From: Roseibium sediminicola
GTDB lineage: Bacteria; Pseudomonadota; Alphaproteobacteria; Rhizobiales; Stappiaceae
Assembly (NCBI RefSeq): GCF_023156505.1
Contig: NZ_JALNMJ010000012.1
Coordinates: 1-64,000 of the forward strand
DNA: 64,000 nucleotides
Direction: 5' to 3'
The notes beneath the pieces are model-generated. The model did not search any database. It worked only from the letters and a program-made list of their open reading frames with translations, and had not been told where the DNA came from. The position numbers and the translations under genes were made by a program. This document shows, one piece after another, positions 27,250 through 35,661 of this stretch (position 1 is the first letter of the stretch; every line of letters begins with the position of its first letter).

Positions 27250-28645
27250 TGCGGATCTCATTGTCATCGGCGCCGGTCCAGCAGGTATGGCGGCGGCACG
27301 CACGGCAGCCGACGCCGGTCTTTCCGTTCTTCTTCTCGATGAACAGCAGCGGGCCGGCGGGCAGATCTACCGGGATGTTGAACGCGTTCCGGCGGAGCGG
27401 AAGAAAATTCTCGGAGACGACTATCTGAAAGGCCGCGCGCTTGCCGAAGCGCTTGATCATCCGAAGATCCGCCATCTGACCGGCGCGGTTGTCTGGCAGA
27501 TCGAGGACGGCCCGCGTGTGGCCTTTACCCGGGACGGGGCGGCCGGTCTTGCCCGGGGCAAGCGCCTGCTGATTGCCACCGGCGCGCTGGAACGGCCGAT
27601 GCCGGTGTCCGGCTGGACCCTGCCGGGCGTGATGACCGCGGGCGCCGCGCAAATCCTTCTGAAACAGTCCGGCCTCCTGTGCGAACGGGCCGTTCTGGCC
27701 GGAAGCGGCCCGCTGCTTTACCTGGTCGCCGCACAGATGTGCCGGGCGGGCACGCCGCCGCTGGTGCTGGTCGAGACCCAGACGCCGGCGGACCGGCGGG
27801 CTGCCTTGCGGCATTTGCCGAAAGCGCTGAAAGCCTGGCGGGTGCTTGCCAAGGGGCTTGGCCTTCTGGCCGAGATCCGCCGGGCGGGCGTCAAGCGCTA
27901 CATCGGGGCAACCGGCATTGCCATTCACGGGCAGGACAAGGCCGAAGCCATAAGTTTTGAGGCCGACGGCAGGAGGCACCAGATCGCCTGCGCGAGCGTG
28001 CTGTTGCACCACGGCGTCGTTCCCAACACCCAGGCGACGCGGTCTCTGTCCCTGCCGCATGTCTGGAGCGAGGCGCAGCGGGCCTTTTCGCCGGAACGGG
28101 ACCGCTGGGGCAGGACAGCCAACACGGACATTTTCGTTGCCGGCGATGGCGGCGGCATCGGCGGGGCTGTCGCCGCCAAGCTTCAGGGGGAAGTTGCGGC
28201 GCTGGAAGTTGCCTGCGATCTTGAAAAGATCTCGCATGTTAACCGGGACCGTGCAGCCGCACCGCTGCGCAAGGGCCTTGCAATCGAATTGGCCGCGCGT
28301 CCCTTCATCGACCGCGCCTATCCGCCCTATGCCAAGGCGCTTGCACCGGCCGACAGCACCATCATCTGCCGCTGCGAGGAAGTCACCGCCGGCGACATCC
28401 GCCGCTATGCCGGCTTGGGCTGCCTCGGTCCGAACCAGACCAAAGCCTTCGGCCGGCCCGGAATGGGGCCTTGCCAGGGCCGCTATTGCGGCCTGACCGT
28501 GACCGAACTGCTGGCGGCGGAGACCGGGCGGTCTCAGGAAGATACCGGCTATTACCGGATCCGCCCGCCCCTGAAACCGGTTACGCTCGGCGAGCTGGCC
28601 GTCCTGGCCGAAACCGACTTGAAAGAACAGGAAGACATTTCATGA
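27242..28645 (+). CDS. FAD/NAD(P)-binding oxidoreductase subunit with BFD-type 2Fe-2S domain (OoxA/HcnB-like)
   Basis: A 467-residue subunit. N-terminal [16 protein letters not shown] (about 7-22) binds FAD, a second nucleotide-binding region is near [12 protein letters not shown], and the C-terminus has a BFD-like cluster (CRC, about 378-380, then CQGRYCG, about 413-419). It takes electrons from the DAO-type subunit. It overlaps the RidA gene by four bases (ATGA), tying amine oxidation to imine clean-up. Confidence 0.84.
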   Translation: MLDADLIVIGAGPAGMAAARTAADAGLSVLLLDEQQRAGGQIYRDVERVPAERKKILGDDYLKGRALAEALDHPKIRHLTGAVVWQIEDGPRVAFTRDGAAGLARGKRLLIATGALERPMPVSGWTLPGVMTAGAAQILLKQSGLLCERAVLAGSGPLLYLVAAQMCRAGTPPLVLVETQTPADRRAALRHLPKALKAWRVLAKGLGLLAEIRRAGVKRYIGATGIAIHGQDKAEAISFEADGRRHQIACASVLLHHGVVPNTQATRSLSLPHVWSEAQRAFSPERDRWGRTANTDIFVAGDGGGIGGAVAAKLQGEVAALEVACDLEKISHVNRDRAAAPLRKGLAIELAARPFIDRAYPPYAKALAPADSTIICRCEEVTAGDIRRYAGLGCLGPNQTKAFGRPGMGPCQGRYCGLTVTELLAAETGRSQEDTGYYRIRPPLKPVTLGELAVLAETDLKEQEDIS

Positions 28646-28983
28646 TCGAACGCATCGACGCCGGACCCCGCATGAGCAAGATCGTCAAGCACGGCGGTGT
28701 CGCCTATCTCTGCGGCCAGGTCGGTGATGGCGCCACCGTTGCGGATCAAACCCGGGATTGCCTGTCGCGGATTGACGCGCTTCTGGAAAAGGCAGGTTCC
28801 TCGCGCGAAAAGATCCTGCAGGCGATCGTCTGGCTGGCCGACATGAGCGACTTTGCCGAGATGAACGCGGTCTGGGACGCCTGGGTTCCGGCAGGCCACG
28901 CCCCCGCCCGCGCCTGCGGCGAAGCCAAGCTGGCGCGGGACGTCCTGAAGGTGGAGATCATCGTCACCGCCGCCTGCGACTGA
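28642..28983 (+). CDS. RidA/YjgF-family imine deaminase
   Basis: A 113-residue RidA-superfamily protein: [11 protein letters not shown], the region around [11 protein letters not shown] with the catalytic arginine, and a VEIIVTA C-terminus. RidA proteins hydrolyse reactive enamine/imine intermediates to keto acids plus ammonia. Directly coupled behind the three-part amine oxidase, it probably processes that enzyme's imine product. Confidence 0.87.
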   Translation: MIERIDAGPRMSKIVKHGGVAYLCGQVGDGATVADQTRDCLSRIDALLEKAGSSREKILQAIVWLADMSDFAEMNAVWDAWVPAGHAPARACGEAKLARDVLKVEIIVTAACD

Positions 28984-29038
28984 CGGCATTCCGGCAACAC
29001 GGGATGGTAAGCGGTCTTCACGGGCAGCTCGAAGACGC

Positions 29039-29629
29039 CTAGTCCGCCGGATGGCCGACGCATTGCAGGATGAGCGGTGCCAGCGGGGCGTCAAGGCCCA
29101 GCACCTTTGCGACGGCTTCGTCGTGAAAGCCGCCGACCAGAACGGTTCCGAGCCCTTCGGCGACCGCCTGAAGCTGCAGGTTCTGCACCGCCGCGCCTGC
29201 CTCCATGTGCACATAGCGCATCCCCCGCCCGCCATAGGGGGGCTGGTTGGCGAAATGTATACTTGGTCCGACAATGTCGGCGGCGATCACGATAAGGGCC
29301 GCGGCATCGGTGATCCACTCGGGATCGCCGATCGCGGCTTCCCGGAGCGCCGCTCGCAGATCCGTGCCGTGCTGGGGTTCCAGGTCGAGCGTTTCGGGGC
29401 CGACCGCGTAGTGACCGGGGCTGAGCCCGTCCACCTCGCCGGCCACCACGAACAGACGCAAGGGACACAGCGCATGGGCGGATGGCGCGGCGCGTTTGCC
29501 GTCATCGCCGGTAATGCCCTGCGCCGCGTGAAGGAGCGCCTCCAGGGCGGCAATCGAAATTGGCTTGCCGGAATATTGCCGGACGGTGCGCCTTCGGGAG
29601 AGGGCGTCTTTGAGCGAAAGGTCGGTCAA
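29039..29629 (-). CDS. SagB-type nitroreductase-family flavoprotein
   Basis: A 196-residue FMN-dependent nitroreductase-fold protein: N-terminal RRTVRQYSGKPIS and C-terminal GAAVQNLQLQAVAEGLGTV match the SagB/ThcOx branch, which includes dehydrogenases acting on azoline rings and others of unknown substrate. No peptide-precursor or cyclodehydratase gene lies nearby, so a RiPP role is not supported. It converges on the RidA gene. Confidence 0.78.
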   Translation of the reverse strand: MTDLSLKDALSRRRTVRQYSGKPISIAALEALLHAAQGITGDDGKRAAPSAHALCPLRLFVVAGEVDGLSPGHYAVGPETLDLEPQHGTDLRAALREAAIGDPEWITDAAALIVIAADIVGPSIHFANQPPYGGRGMRYVHMEAGAAVQNLQLQAVAEGLGTVLVGGFHDEAVAKVLGLDAPLAPLILQCVGHPAD

Positions 29630-29789
29630 GGGATGTCCTTCGGCTTGCGGTGGGACACAACCCCTAACAGGTTTGACAAGGCTCTGAAACCGGGCGCACG
29701 CTTGCCGGCGGGTGTATGCGATTTGCCGGATTAGAGCAGTCGCCTAGTTATGGTCTGGTGAGACAGCTTATTCGGGGAGGCTGCTGTAA

Positions 29790-29885
29790 ATGCTTGAAAC
29801 CGTTGCCGGCCTTGCCGAATATTGGCGGATGAAAACACCGGCCTGGCCGGTGCAGGCCTTTTTTGAGGATGGCAAGTGTCCATGA
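29790..29885 (+). CDS. Possible 31-codon leader ORF overlapping the mscS start
   Basis: An ATG at 29790 stands nine bases after a strong GGGGAGG box and opens a 31-codon frame ending in a TGA that overlaps the channel start codon (ATGA, 29882-29885). Within it a GC hairpin GGCCTG (29840-29845) / CAGGCC (29853-29858) is followed by six T (29859-29864). A short, well-initiated frame containing a terminator-like hairpin and coupled to the next gene resembles an attenuating leader peptide. It contains two Trp but no strong codon run. It may also be a small protein in its own right. Confidence 0.5.
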   Translation: MLETVAGLAEYWRMKTPAWPVQAFFEDGKCP

Positions 29886-31216
29886 CCCCGGAAAGCATCA
29901 TCGCTGCAATCCAGTCCTGGACCAAGGTGGCGTTCAGCTACCTGACCGCGCCCTGGTTTGCCTATCAGATCGCGATCATCGCCGTGCTCTACGGCCTTGC
30001 CAAGGTCCTGAGCTTGCGCGTCGAGCCGCGGCTGGAAGAGCGGGCGCGGGAGATCAAGGGCCATCCGGGCCTGCTGCGGGTGGTGATCGCCCTGCTCCGG
30101 CGGATCGAGTGGATCCTGTTCAGCCTGTTCCTGTTTGTGGCGCTGACCATCATGCGTTCGGTGACTTGGCCGAGCCGAAGCCATTTCATTGCAATCGCGC
30201 TTTCGCTGTCGCTCGCCTGGCTGTTCGTTGCCGTGCTGTCCCGTGTGATCCGCAACCGGCTGGTCGCCAGAACGCTCAGCTGGCTCGCCTGGATCTATGT
30301 CGCCCTCGTCATTCTAGGCTTCGACGACGAGGCCGGCACGTTCCTCGACAGCCTGGCATTGCCGCTCGGTGAAATGCGCCTGTCGGTCCTGCTGGTGCTG
30401 AAGGCCGCTCTGCTCCTGATCGCCACCGTCTGGGTCGCGGTGATCCTGGGCCGCTATTTCGAGGAACAGGTGCAGCGCTCCGACGAGCTCACCCCCTCGA
30501 TCCGGGTGCTGATCGGCAAGGTCGCCAAGTTTGGCCTGGTGGTCCTTGCCGGCATGATCGCGCTCTCTTCCGTCGGCATCGACCTTTCCGCCTTCACGGT
30601 CTTTACCGGCGCCGTCGGTCTCGGGCTCGGCTTCGGCCTGCAAAAGGTGATCTCGAATTTCATCTCCGGCATCATCATCCTGCTCGACAAGTCGATCAAA
30701 CCCGGCGACACGATCTCGCTGGAAGGCACCTTTGGCTGGATCCGCGAGCTCCGCGCCCGCTTCGTTTCCGTGGTGACGCGCGACGGGCGCGAATATCTGA
30801 TCCCGAACGAGGATTTCATCACCCACCGGGTGATCAACTGGTCCTTCTCGGATGATCTGGTGCGCCTCGACGTCAATTTCGGCGTCTCTTATGACGCTGA
30901 CCCGCATGTGGTGTCGAAACTCGCCATCGCGGCGGCCACCTCCGTCGGCCGGGTCGACGACAACCGCCGCCCGGTCTGCTGGCTGACCGGTTTCGGGGAC
31001 TCCTCCCTCGACTTCGTGCTGCGCTTCTGGATCCGCGACCCGCAACAGGGCCTCACCAACATCCGCGGCAAGGTGCTTTTGGCGCTGTGGGACACGTTCA
31101 AGGAAAACAACATTGGCATCCCCTATCCGCATCGCGAGATCATCATGAAGAAGGAGCCGGGGGAGATGCCTGTGAGTTTTGGGGAACCGGAGCGGAAGTC
31201 GCAAGAAACGGATTGA
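29882..31216 (+). CDS. MscS-family mechanosensitive ion channel
   Basis: A 444-residue inner-membrane channel with four or five N-terminal hydrophobic helices and the MscS pore and upper beta domain: GLGLGFGLQKVISNFISG (about residue 246) followed by LDKSIKPGDTI. It relieves turgor on osmotic downshock. A GTG two codons upstream is also possible; the ATG at 29882 overlaps the stop of the small upstream frame. Confidence 0.9.
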   Translation: MTPESIIAAIQSWTKVAFSYLTAPWFAYQIAIIAVLYGLAKVLSLRVEPRLEERAREIKGHPGLLRVVIALLRRIEWILFSLFLFVALTIMRSVTWPSRSHFIAIALSLSLAWLFVAVLSRVIRNRLVARTLSWLAWIYVALVILGFDDEAGTFLDSLALPLGEMRLSVLLVLKAALLLIATVWVAVILGRYFEEQVQRSDELTPSIRVLIGKVAKFGLVVLAGMIALSSVGIDLSAFTVFTGAVGLGLGFGLQKVISNFISGIIILLDKSIKPGDTISLEGTFGWIRELRARFVSVVTRDGREYLIPNEDFITHRVINWSFSDDLVRLDVNFGVSYDADPHVVSKLAIAAATSVGRVDDNRRPVCWLTGFGDSSLDFVLRFWIRDPQQGLTNIRGKVLLALWDTFKENNIGIPYPHREIIMKKEPGEMPVSFGEPERKSQETD

Positions 31217-31253
31217 AAAGCAAAAAGTCGAAAGAAGGCTTCCACACCCACAA

Positions 31254-31362
31254 CGTCATCCTGAGGAGGGCCAGGGGCCCGTCTCGAAGGATCGGGCACT
31301 TGTTTTCTCGAATTTGCAGCCGATCCTTCGAGACGCCGCTTACGCGGCTCCTCAAGATGACG
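31254..31362. repeat. Family B inverted repeat
   Basis: Arms CGTCATCCTGAGG (left) and CCTCAAGATGACG (right, one mismatch) surround an internal pair TCTCGAAGGATCGG / CCGATCCTTCGAGA. It lies between the converging mscS and uraH genes. Further copies are at 37660, 42443 and 47658. Confidence 0.8.
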
Positions 31363-31420
31363 CTGAGTGTGTGAATGGCGCTTTGTGAGTTCGCGCAGAG
31401 TGCAGCTGGCAACCCGCTCC

Positions 31421-31774
31421 TCAACTCCCCCGATAGGTCGAAAAGCTGAATGGCGAGACCAGAAGCGGCACGTGGTAATGCGCTTCTTCCGATAGGCCGA
31501 AGCGCAGCGGCACCGTGTCGAGGAATTTCGGCTCTGGCAACTCAAGGCCGGCGGCGTCGAAATAGGCGCCGACATGGAACACCAGCTCGTAGGTGCCGGT
31601 CTTGAACTCGTCCTTGGGCAGGATCGGACTGTCGGTGCGGCCATCGTCATTGGTCACCAGGCTGCGCACATAAGTGCGGCTTTCGCCGGAAATTGCATAA
31701 AGATCGATCTTGATGCCTTTTCCAGGGCAGCCCTGGGCGGTGTCGAGCACGTGGGTGGTCAGGTATCCGGCCAT
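31421..31774 (-). CDS. uraH: 5-Hydroxyisourate hydrolase
   Basis: A 117-residue transthyretin-like protein converting 5-hydroxyisourate (the PuuD product) to OHCU. Both family signatures are present: LTTHVLD at the N-terminus and the invariant C-terminal YRGS. A longer frame starts 27 codons upstream, but the ATG at 31774 gives the standard length and lies just before the conserved motif. It is divergent from the PuuE-UraD gene. Confidence 0.95.
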   Translation of the reverse strand: MAGYLTTHVLDTAQGCPGKGIKIDLYAISGESRTYVRSLVTNDDGRTDSPILPKDEFKTGTYELVFHVGAYFDAAGLELPEPKFLDTVPLRFGLSEEAHYHVPLLVSPFSFSTYRGS

Positions 31775-31978
31775 TCGGGCCTCCTTCAAAAACGTCGTTG
31801 GCCGCATGATGATGCGGGTGGAATGCCAGGGGCACCCGTGCTTCTCCGAAAGCACTTTCTAAAAAGACAAGAAAGTCATCCGGATTGTTCTGATTTATAA
31901 GAAGACAACTGCCAATGGTCGAATTGGGGCATAGTCCTTGCTTGTTGCAAACCACTGGTATCACGAGGAGGTCCCGTC
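31775..31978. promoter_or_regulatory. Divergent uraH / puuE-uraD control region
   Basis: A 204-base divergent spacer. It contains a CCGCAT/ATGCGG hairpin (31802-31817, in the probable uraH leader) and ACAAGAAAGTC (31867-31877), nearly repeated as ACAAGAAAATC upstream of allE (43574-43584), a possible shared regulator site. GAGGAG (31965-31970) is the ribosome site for the TTG start at 31979. Confidence 0.4.
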
Positions 31979-33394
31979 TTGAATCGTTATTCCCGGAACA
32001 TGCGCGGCTATGGTCAGACCCCGCCGGATCCGAAATGGCCGGACGGGGCCAGAGTCGCTGTCCAGTTCGTGCTGAATTACGAGGAGGGCGGCGAGAATTG
32101 CGTGCTTCACGGCGATGCCGCCTCCGAGGCGTTCCTGTCCGACATCCCGGGCGCCGCCCAGTGGCAGGGCCAGCGCCACTGGAACATGGAATCGATCTAT
32201 GAATATGGCGCCCGCGCCGGCTTCTGGCGCCTGCACCGCCTGTTCACCCGCTCCAACATCCCGCTGACCATCTATGGGGTCGCCACCGCGCTGGCGCGCA
32301 GCCCGGAACAGGTCCAGGCGATGAAGGACGCCGGCTGGGAGATCGCCAGTCACGGCCTCAAATGGGTCGAGCACAAGGACATGCCGGAAGAAGAGGAGCG
32401 CGCGGCGATCGCCGAGGCGATCCGCCTGCACACGGAAGTGGTTGGGGAACGCCCGCGCGGCTGGTACACCGGCCGCTGCTCGGAAAACACGGTCCGCCTC
32501 GTCGCCGAGGAAGGCGGCTTTGCCTATGTCTCCGACACCTATGACGACGACCTGCCCTACTGGTTGGAAGTCGGCGACCGCGACCAGCTGATCATTCCCT
32601 ATACGCTTGAAGCCAACGACATGCGCTTCGCGACCGCGCCCGGCTGGACCGACGGCGAGGATTTCTACAATTATCTGAAGAATGCCTTCGACATGCTCTA
32701 CGAGGAAGGCCGCACGGACACGCCGAAAATGATGTCGGTCGGGCTCCATTGCCGCCTCGTTGGCCGACCGGGCAAGATCGCGGCGATCAAGAAGTTCATA
32801 GAGCATATCCGGAAACATGACGGTGTCTGGTGTCCGCGCCGGATCGAGATCGCCGAGCATTGGGCGAACACCCATCCGCCGCACAGATTTTCAAGGCCGA
32901 GCCGCATGGACAAATCCGACTTCGTCGCCAAGTTCGGCGGTATTTTCGAGCACTCCCCCTGGATTGCCGAACGCGCCTTCGACCTGGAACTCGGCCCTGC
33001 CCATGACTGCGCCGCCGGTGTGCACAACGCGCTCTGCCGGATGTTCCGCTCCGCCAGTGAGGAAGAACGCCTCGGCGTCCTGACCGCGCACCCGGATCTT
33101 GCCGGCAAGCTCGCCGCTGCCGGCCGCCTGACCGCCGAAAGCACCAATGAGCAGGCGAGTGCCGGTCTCGACCATCTGACCGACGAAGAGCGTGAGACCT
33201 TCACCAGGCTCAATACGGAGTATGTCGACAAGCACGGTTTCCCGTTCATCATCGCGGTGCGCGATCATGACAAGGCCTCGATCATGGAGGCGTTCCATCG
33301 CCGGATCGACAATGACCGGGCAACCGAATTCGACGAAGCCTGCCGCCAGGTGGAACGGATCGCCCAGTTCCGGCTCAAGGACCTGTTGCCGTGA
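31979..33394 (+). CDS. PuuE-type allantoinase fused to OHCU decarboxylase
   Basis: A 471-residue two-domain enzyme. Residues 1 to about 300 are a PuuE polysaccharide-deacetylase-fold allantoinase (MRGYGQTPPDPKWP, QFVLNYEEGGEN). Residues about 305-471 are an OHCU decarboxylase (UraD): FEHSPWIAERAF, HPDLAGKLA with its catalytic-region histidine, and an STNEQASAGL segment. It therefore makes (S)-allantoin from OHCU and then opens it to allantoate. The start is TTG at 31979 after GAGGAG. The stop overlaps the allA GTG start. Confidence 0.9.
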   Translation: MNRYSRNMRGYGQTPPDPKWPDGARVAVQFVLNYEEGGENCVLHGDAASEAFLSDIPGAAQWQGQRHWNMESIYEYGARAGFWRLHRLFTRSNIPLTIYGVATALARSPEQVQAMKDAGWEIASHGLKWVEHKDMPEEEERAAIAEAIRLHTEVVGERPRGWYTGRCSENTVRLVAEEGGFAYVSDTYDDDLPYWLEVGDRDQLIIPYTLEANDMRFATAPGWTDGEDFYNYLKNAFDMLYEEGRTDTPKMMSVGLHCRLVGRPGKIAAIKKFIEHIRKHDGVWCPRRIEIAEHWANTHPPHRFSRPSRMDKSDFVAKFGGIFEHSPWIAERAFDLELGPAHDCAAGVHNALCRMFRSASEEERLGVLTAHPDLAGKLAAAGRLTAESTNEQASAGLDHLTDEERETFTRLNTEYVDKHGFPFIIAVRDHDKASIMEAFHRRIDNDRATEFDEACRQVERIAQFRLKDLLP

Positions 33395-33888
33395 GCCTGA
33401 GCATCGCCCCATCGCCGCTGACCGCAGAGGCTTTTGCCGCTTATGGCGACGTGCTCGAGGTCAAGGGTGCTCCGGACAAGATCATCAACCAGGGCCTATG
33501 CGGCCGGCACCACGACAGGGCAAAGCTCGACTTCGGTTCCGGGCGGGCCGGCATCAGCCTGTTCGACGCCAAGGCGCGCGCCTTTCCATACGTCGTCGAC
33601 ATGGTCGAGCGGCATCCGGACGGCAGCCAGGCCTTCATCCCGCTCGATGGCGTGCCGATGATCGTGGTGGTTGCCGACGACGACAATGGCCAGCCGGTGG
33701 GCCTGAAGGCCTTCATCAGCCAACCCGGCCAGTCGATCAATCTTCATCGTGGCACCTGGCACGGTGTTCTGGCTCCGCTTGGCAAAGCGGGCCGCTACGC
33801 GGTCGTGGACCGCATCGGGGACGGACCCAATCTTGAGGAACATTGGTTTTCCGACCCCTGGACTGTGGAGGCTCCCGCAACGGATTAG
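33391..33888 (+). CDS. allA: Ureidoglycolate lyase
   Basis: A 165-residue cupin-like AllA-family enzyme splitting ureidoglycolate into glyoxylate and urea, the last purine step. Motifs INLHRGTWHG and the acidic FDAKARAFPY region fit the family. The GTG start at 33391 overlaps the stop of the fused allantoinase gene (GTGA). The glyoxylate produced is the substrate of the adjacent bhc genes. Confidence 0.9.
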   Translation: MSLSIAPSPLTAEAFAAYGDVLEVKGAPDKIINQGLCGRHHDRAKLDFGSGRAGISLFDAKARAFPYVVDMVERHPDGSQAFIPLDGVPMIVVVADDDNGQPVGLKAFISQPGQSINLHRGTWHGVLAPLGKAGRYAVVDRIGDGPNLEEHWFSDPWTVEAPATD

Positions 33889-33958
33889 CCTCCCATTTTG
33901 GACGATCCCTGCCCGCGGAACGAGGCGGAGACGTCCCTTGACCTTCAGAGGAGCAGAC

Positions 33959-35398
33959 ATGTCTAACGCATCGATCGGATCGCCGGAGCAGCTCCGCGAT
34001 CCCAACTACACACCGCCTTTGATGAAGGCGATCCCCCTGGGCATCCAGCACGTTCTGGCGATGTTCGTCTCCAACGTGACCCCGGCCATCATCGTGGCCG
34101 GCGCCGCCGGCTTCGGTTTCGGCTCCAATTCGCCCGACTTTCCAGAGCTTCTGTATCTCATCCAGATGTCGATGGTGTTTGCCGGCGTGGCAACTTTGCT
34201 GCAGACGCTGACGCTCGGCCCGGTCGGCGCCGCCCTGCCGATTGTCCAGGGCACGTCCTTCGCCTTCCTGCCGATCATGATTCCGCTGGTCGCCGGCAAG
34301 GGTGTCGACGGCCTCGCCGCGCTCTTTGGCGGCGTGATCATCGGCGGCATGTTCCATGCCTGCCTGGGCCTCTTCATCGGCAAGATCCGCTTCGCCCTGC
34401 CGCCGCTTGTCACCGGTCTGGTGGTCACCATGATCGGTCTGGCGCTGGTCAAGGTCGGCATTCAATATGCCGCCGGCGGCGTTCCGGCCATTGGTACACC
34501 AGAATACGGCTCGCTCCTGAACTGGACCGCCGCCCTGGTGGTGATTGTGGTGACCCTCGGGCTGAAATTCTTCGCCCGTGGCATGATGTCGGTCTCAGCC
34601 GTCCTGCTTGGCCTGATCGCCGGTTACATCTTTGCGCTCGCAACCGGCATGCTGACCTTCGGTGCGATTGCCGGGTCTTGGGACAAGGCCGCCGTTTTCG
34701 CCCTGCCGCAGCCGTTCAAATATGGCTTCGAGTTCTCGCTCGCCGCCGTCATCGGGTTCTGTTTGATGGCCATCGTGTCGGCGGTTGAAACTGTCGGTGA
34801 CGTCTCCGGCATCACCAAGGGCGGTGCCGGGCGCGAGGCCACCGACAAGGAAATCGCCGGCGCGACCTATGCCGACGGCCTCGGCACGGCCGTTGCCGGG
34901 TTCTTCGGCGGCTTCCCGAACACGTCCTTCAGCCAGAATGTCGGCCTGATCGCCATGACCGGCGTCATGAGCCGCCACGTCGTCACCATCGGCGCGATTT
35001 TCCTGATCGTCTGCGGCCTGATTCCGAAGGTTGGCGCGGTCATCCGCACGGTGCCGATCGAGGTGCTCGGAGGCGGCGTCATCGTGATGTTCGGCATGGT
35101 GGTCGCTGCCGGCATTTCCATGCTGTCGGATGTCAACTGGAACCGGCGCAACATGGTGATCTTCGCCATCTCGCTCTCCATCGGCCTCGGCCTGCAGCTG
35201 GAACCGGGCGCGCTGCAGCACATGGGTGACACGGCCCGCATCCTGCTGACCAGTGGCCTGTTGCCGGCCGCCGCGATTGCGATCGTGCTCAATCTGATCC
35301 TGCCGGAAGAGCTGACGGACGAATCCACCGAGGAAGTCTCCGGCGGCATGGCCGGCCACGGTCACGGCTCCCTGCCGCACGAGGAAAAAACGGCGTAA
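33959..35398 (+). CDS. NCS2 uracil-xanthine/urate permease
   Basis: A 479-residue permease with about 14 helices in the UraA/PbuX/UacT branch: ETVGDVSG and FPNTSFSQNVG are the substrate-binding signatures of xanthine/urate transporters. It differs from the AzgA-like permease at 11055, so the locus has two nucleobase importers. The start ATG at 33959 follows AGAGGAG; the C-terminal tail is histidine/glycine-rich. Substrate probably urate or xanthine, by subfamily and context. Confidence 0.87.
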   Translation: MSNASIGSPEQLRDPNYTPPLMKAIPLGIQHVLAMFVSNVTPAIIVAGAAGFGFGSNSPDFPELLYLIQMSMVFAGVATLLQTLTLGPVGAALPIVQGTSFAFLPIMIPLVAGKGVDGLAALFGGVIIGGMFHACLGLFIGKIRFALPPLVTGLVVTMIGLALVKVGIQYAAGGVPAIGTPEYGSLLNWTAALVVIVVTLGLKFFARGMMSVSAVLLGLIAGYIFALATGMLTFGAIAGSWDKAAVFALPQPFKYGFEFSLAAVIGFCLMAIVSAVETVGDVSGITKGGAGREATDKEIAGATYADGLGTAVAGFFGGFPNTSFSQNVGLIAMTGVMSRHVVTIGAIFLIVCGLIPKVGAVIRTVPIEVLGGGVIVMFGMVVAAGISMLSDVNWNRRNMVIFAISLSIGLGLQLEPGALQHMGDTARILLTSGLLPAAAIAIVLNLILPEELTDESTEEVSGGMAGHGHGSLPHEEKTA

Positions 35399-35421
35399 GG
35401 ACTTCATCCGACAGACAGACG

Positions 35422-35447
35422 AAAGGGCCGCGCGAGCGGCCCTTTTT
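35422..35447 (+). terminator. Intrinsic terminator after the NCS2 permease gene
   Basis: AGGGCCGC (35424-35431) and GCGGCCCT (35436-35443) close a GCGA tetraloop, followed by a T-run (35443-35447). It ends the rightward puuE-uraD/allA/permease operon. Confidence 0.9.
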
Positions 35448-35472
35448 GTTGGTTCCCTCCTCCTCCTCTCAA

Positions 35473-35635
35473 CCGTCATTCCGGACAAGTGAGGCGTAGC
35501 CGAGCGCCGATCCGGAACCCAGATATATTTCGCGCTGCAAGCGCGGGCCATTTTTGTTTGGTGTTCGCTTTGCTCACGCTGACGCGCTGGATTCCGGATC
35601 TGTGCGCAGCGTTGCTGCACTTGTCCGGAATGATG
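35473..35635. repeat. Family A' inverted repeat
   Basis: Perfect 15-bp arms TCATTCCGGACAAGT (35476-35490) and ACTTGTCCGGAATGA (35619-35633). It is related to the half element at about 18514 and, by the shared CCGGACAAG core, to the 9325 and 59561 copies. It sits between the converging permease and GAPDH-like genes. Confidence 0.8.
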
Positions 35636-35661
35636 GCGGAGGGGGAAGAGCGTTTGGTGCC

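Noticed and set aside
29039..29629. SagB-like protein as part of a RiPP (azoline peptide) cluster
   Set aside because: No precursor peptide, YcaO cyclodehydratase or protease gene is nearby; a generic nitroreductase-fold enzyme is the safer call.
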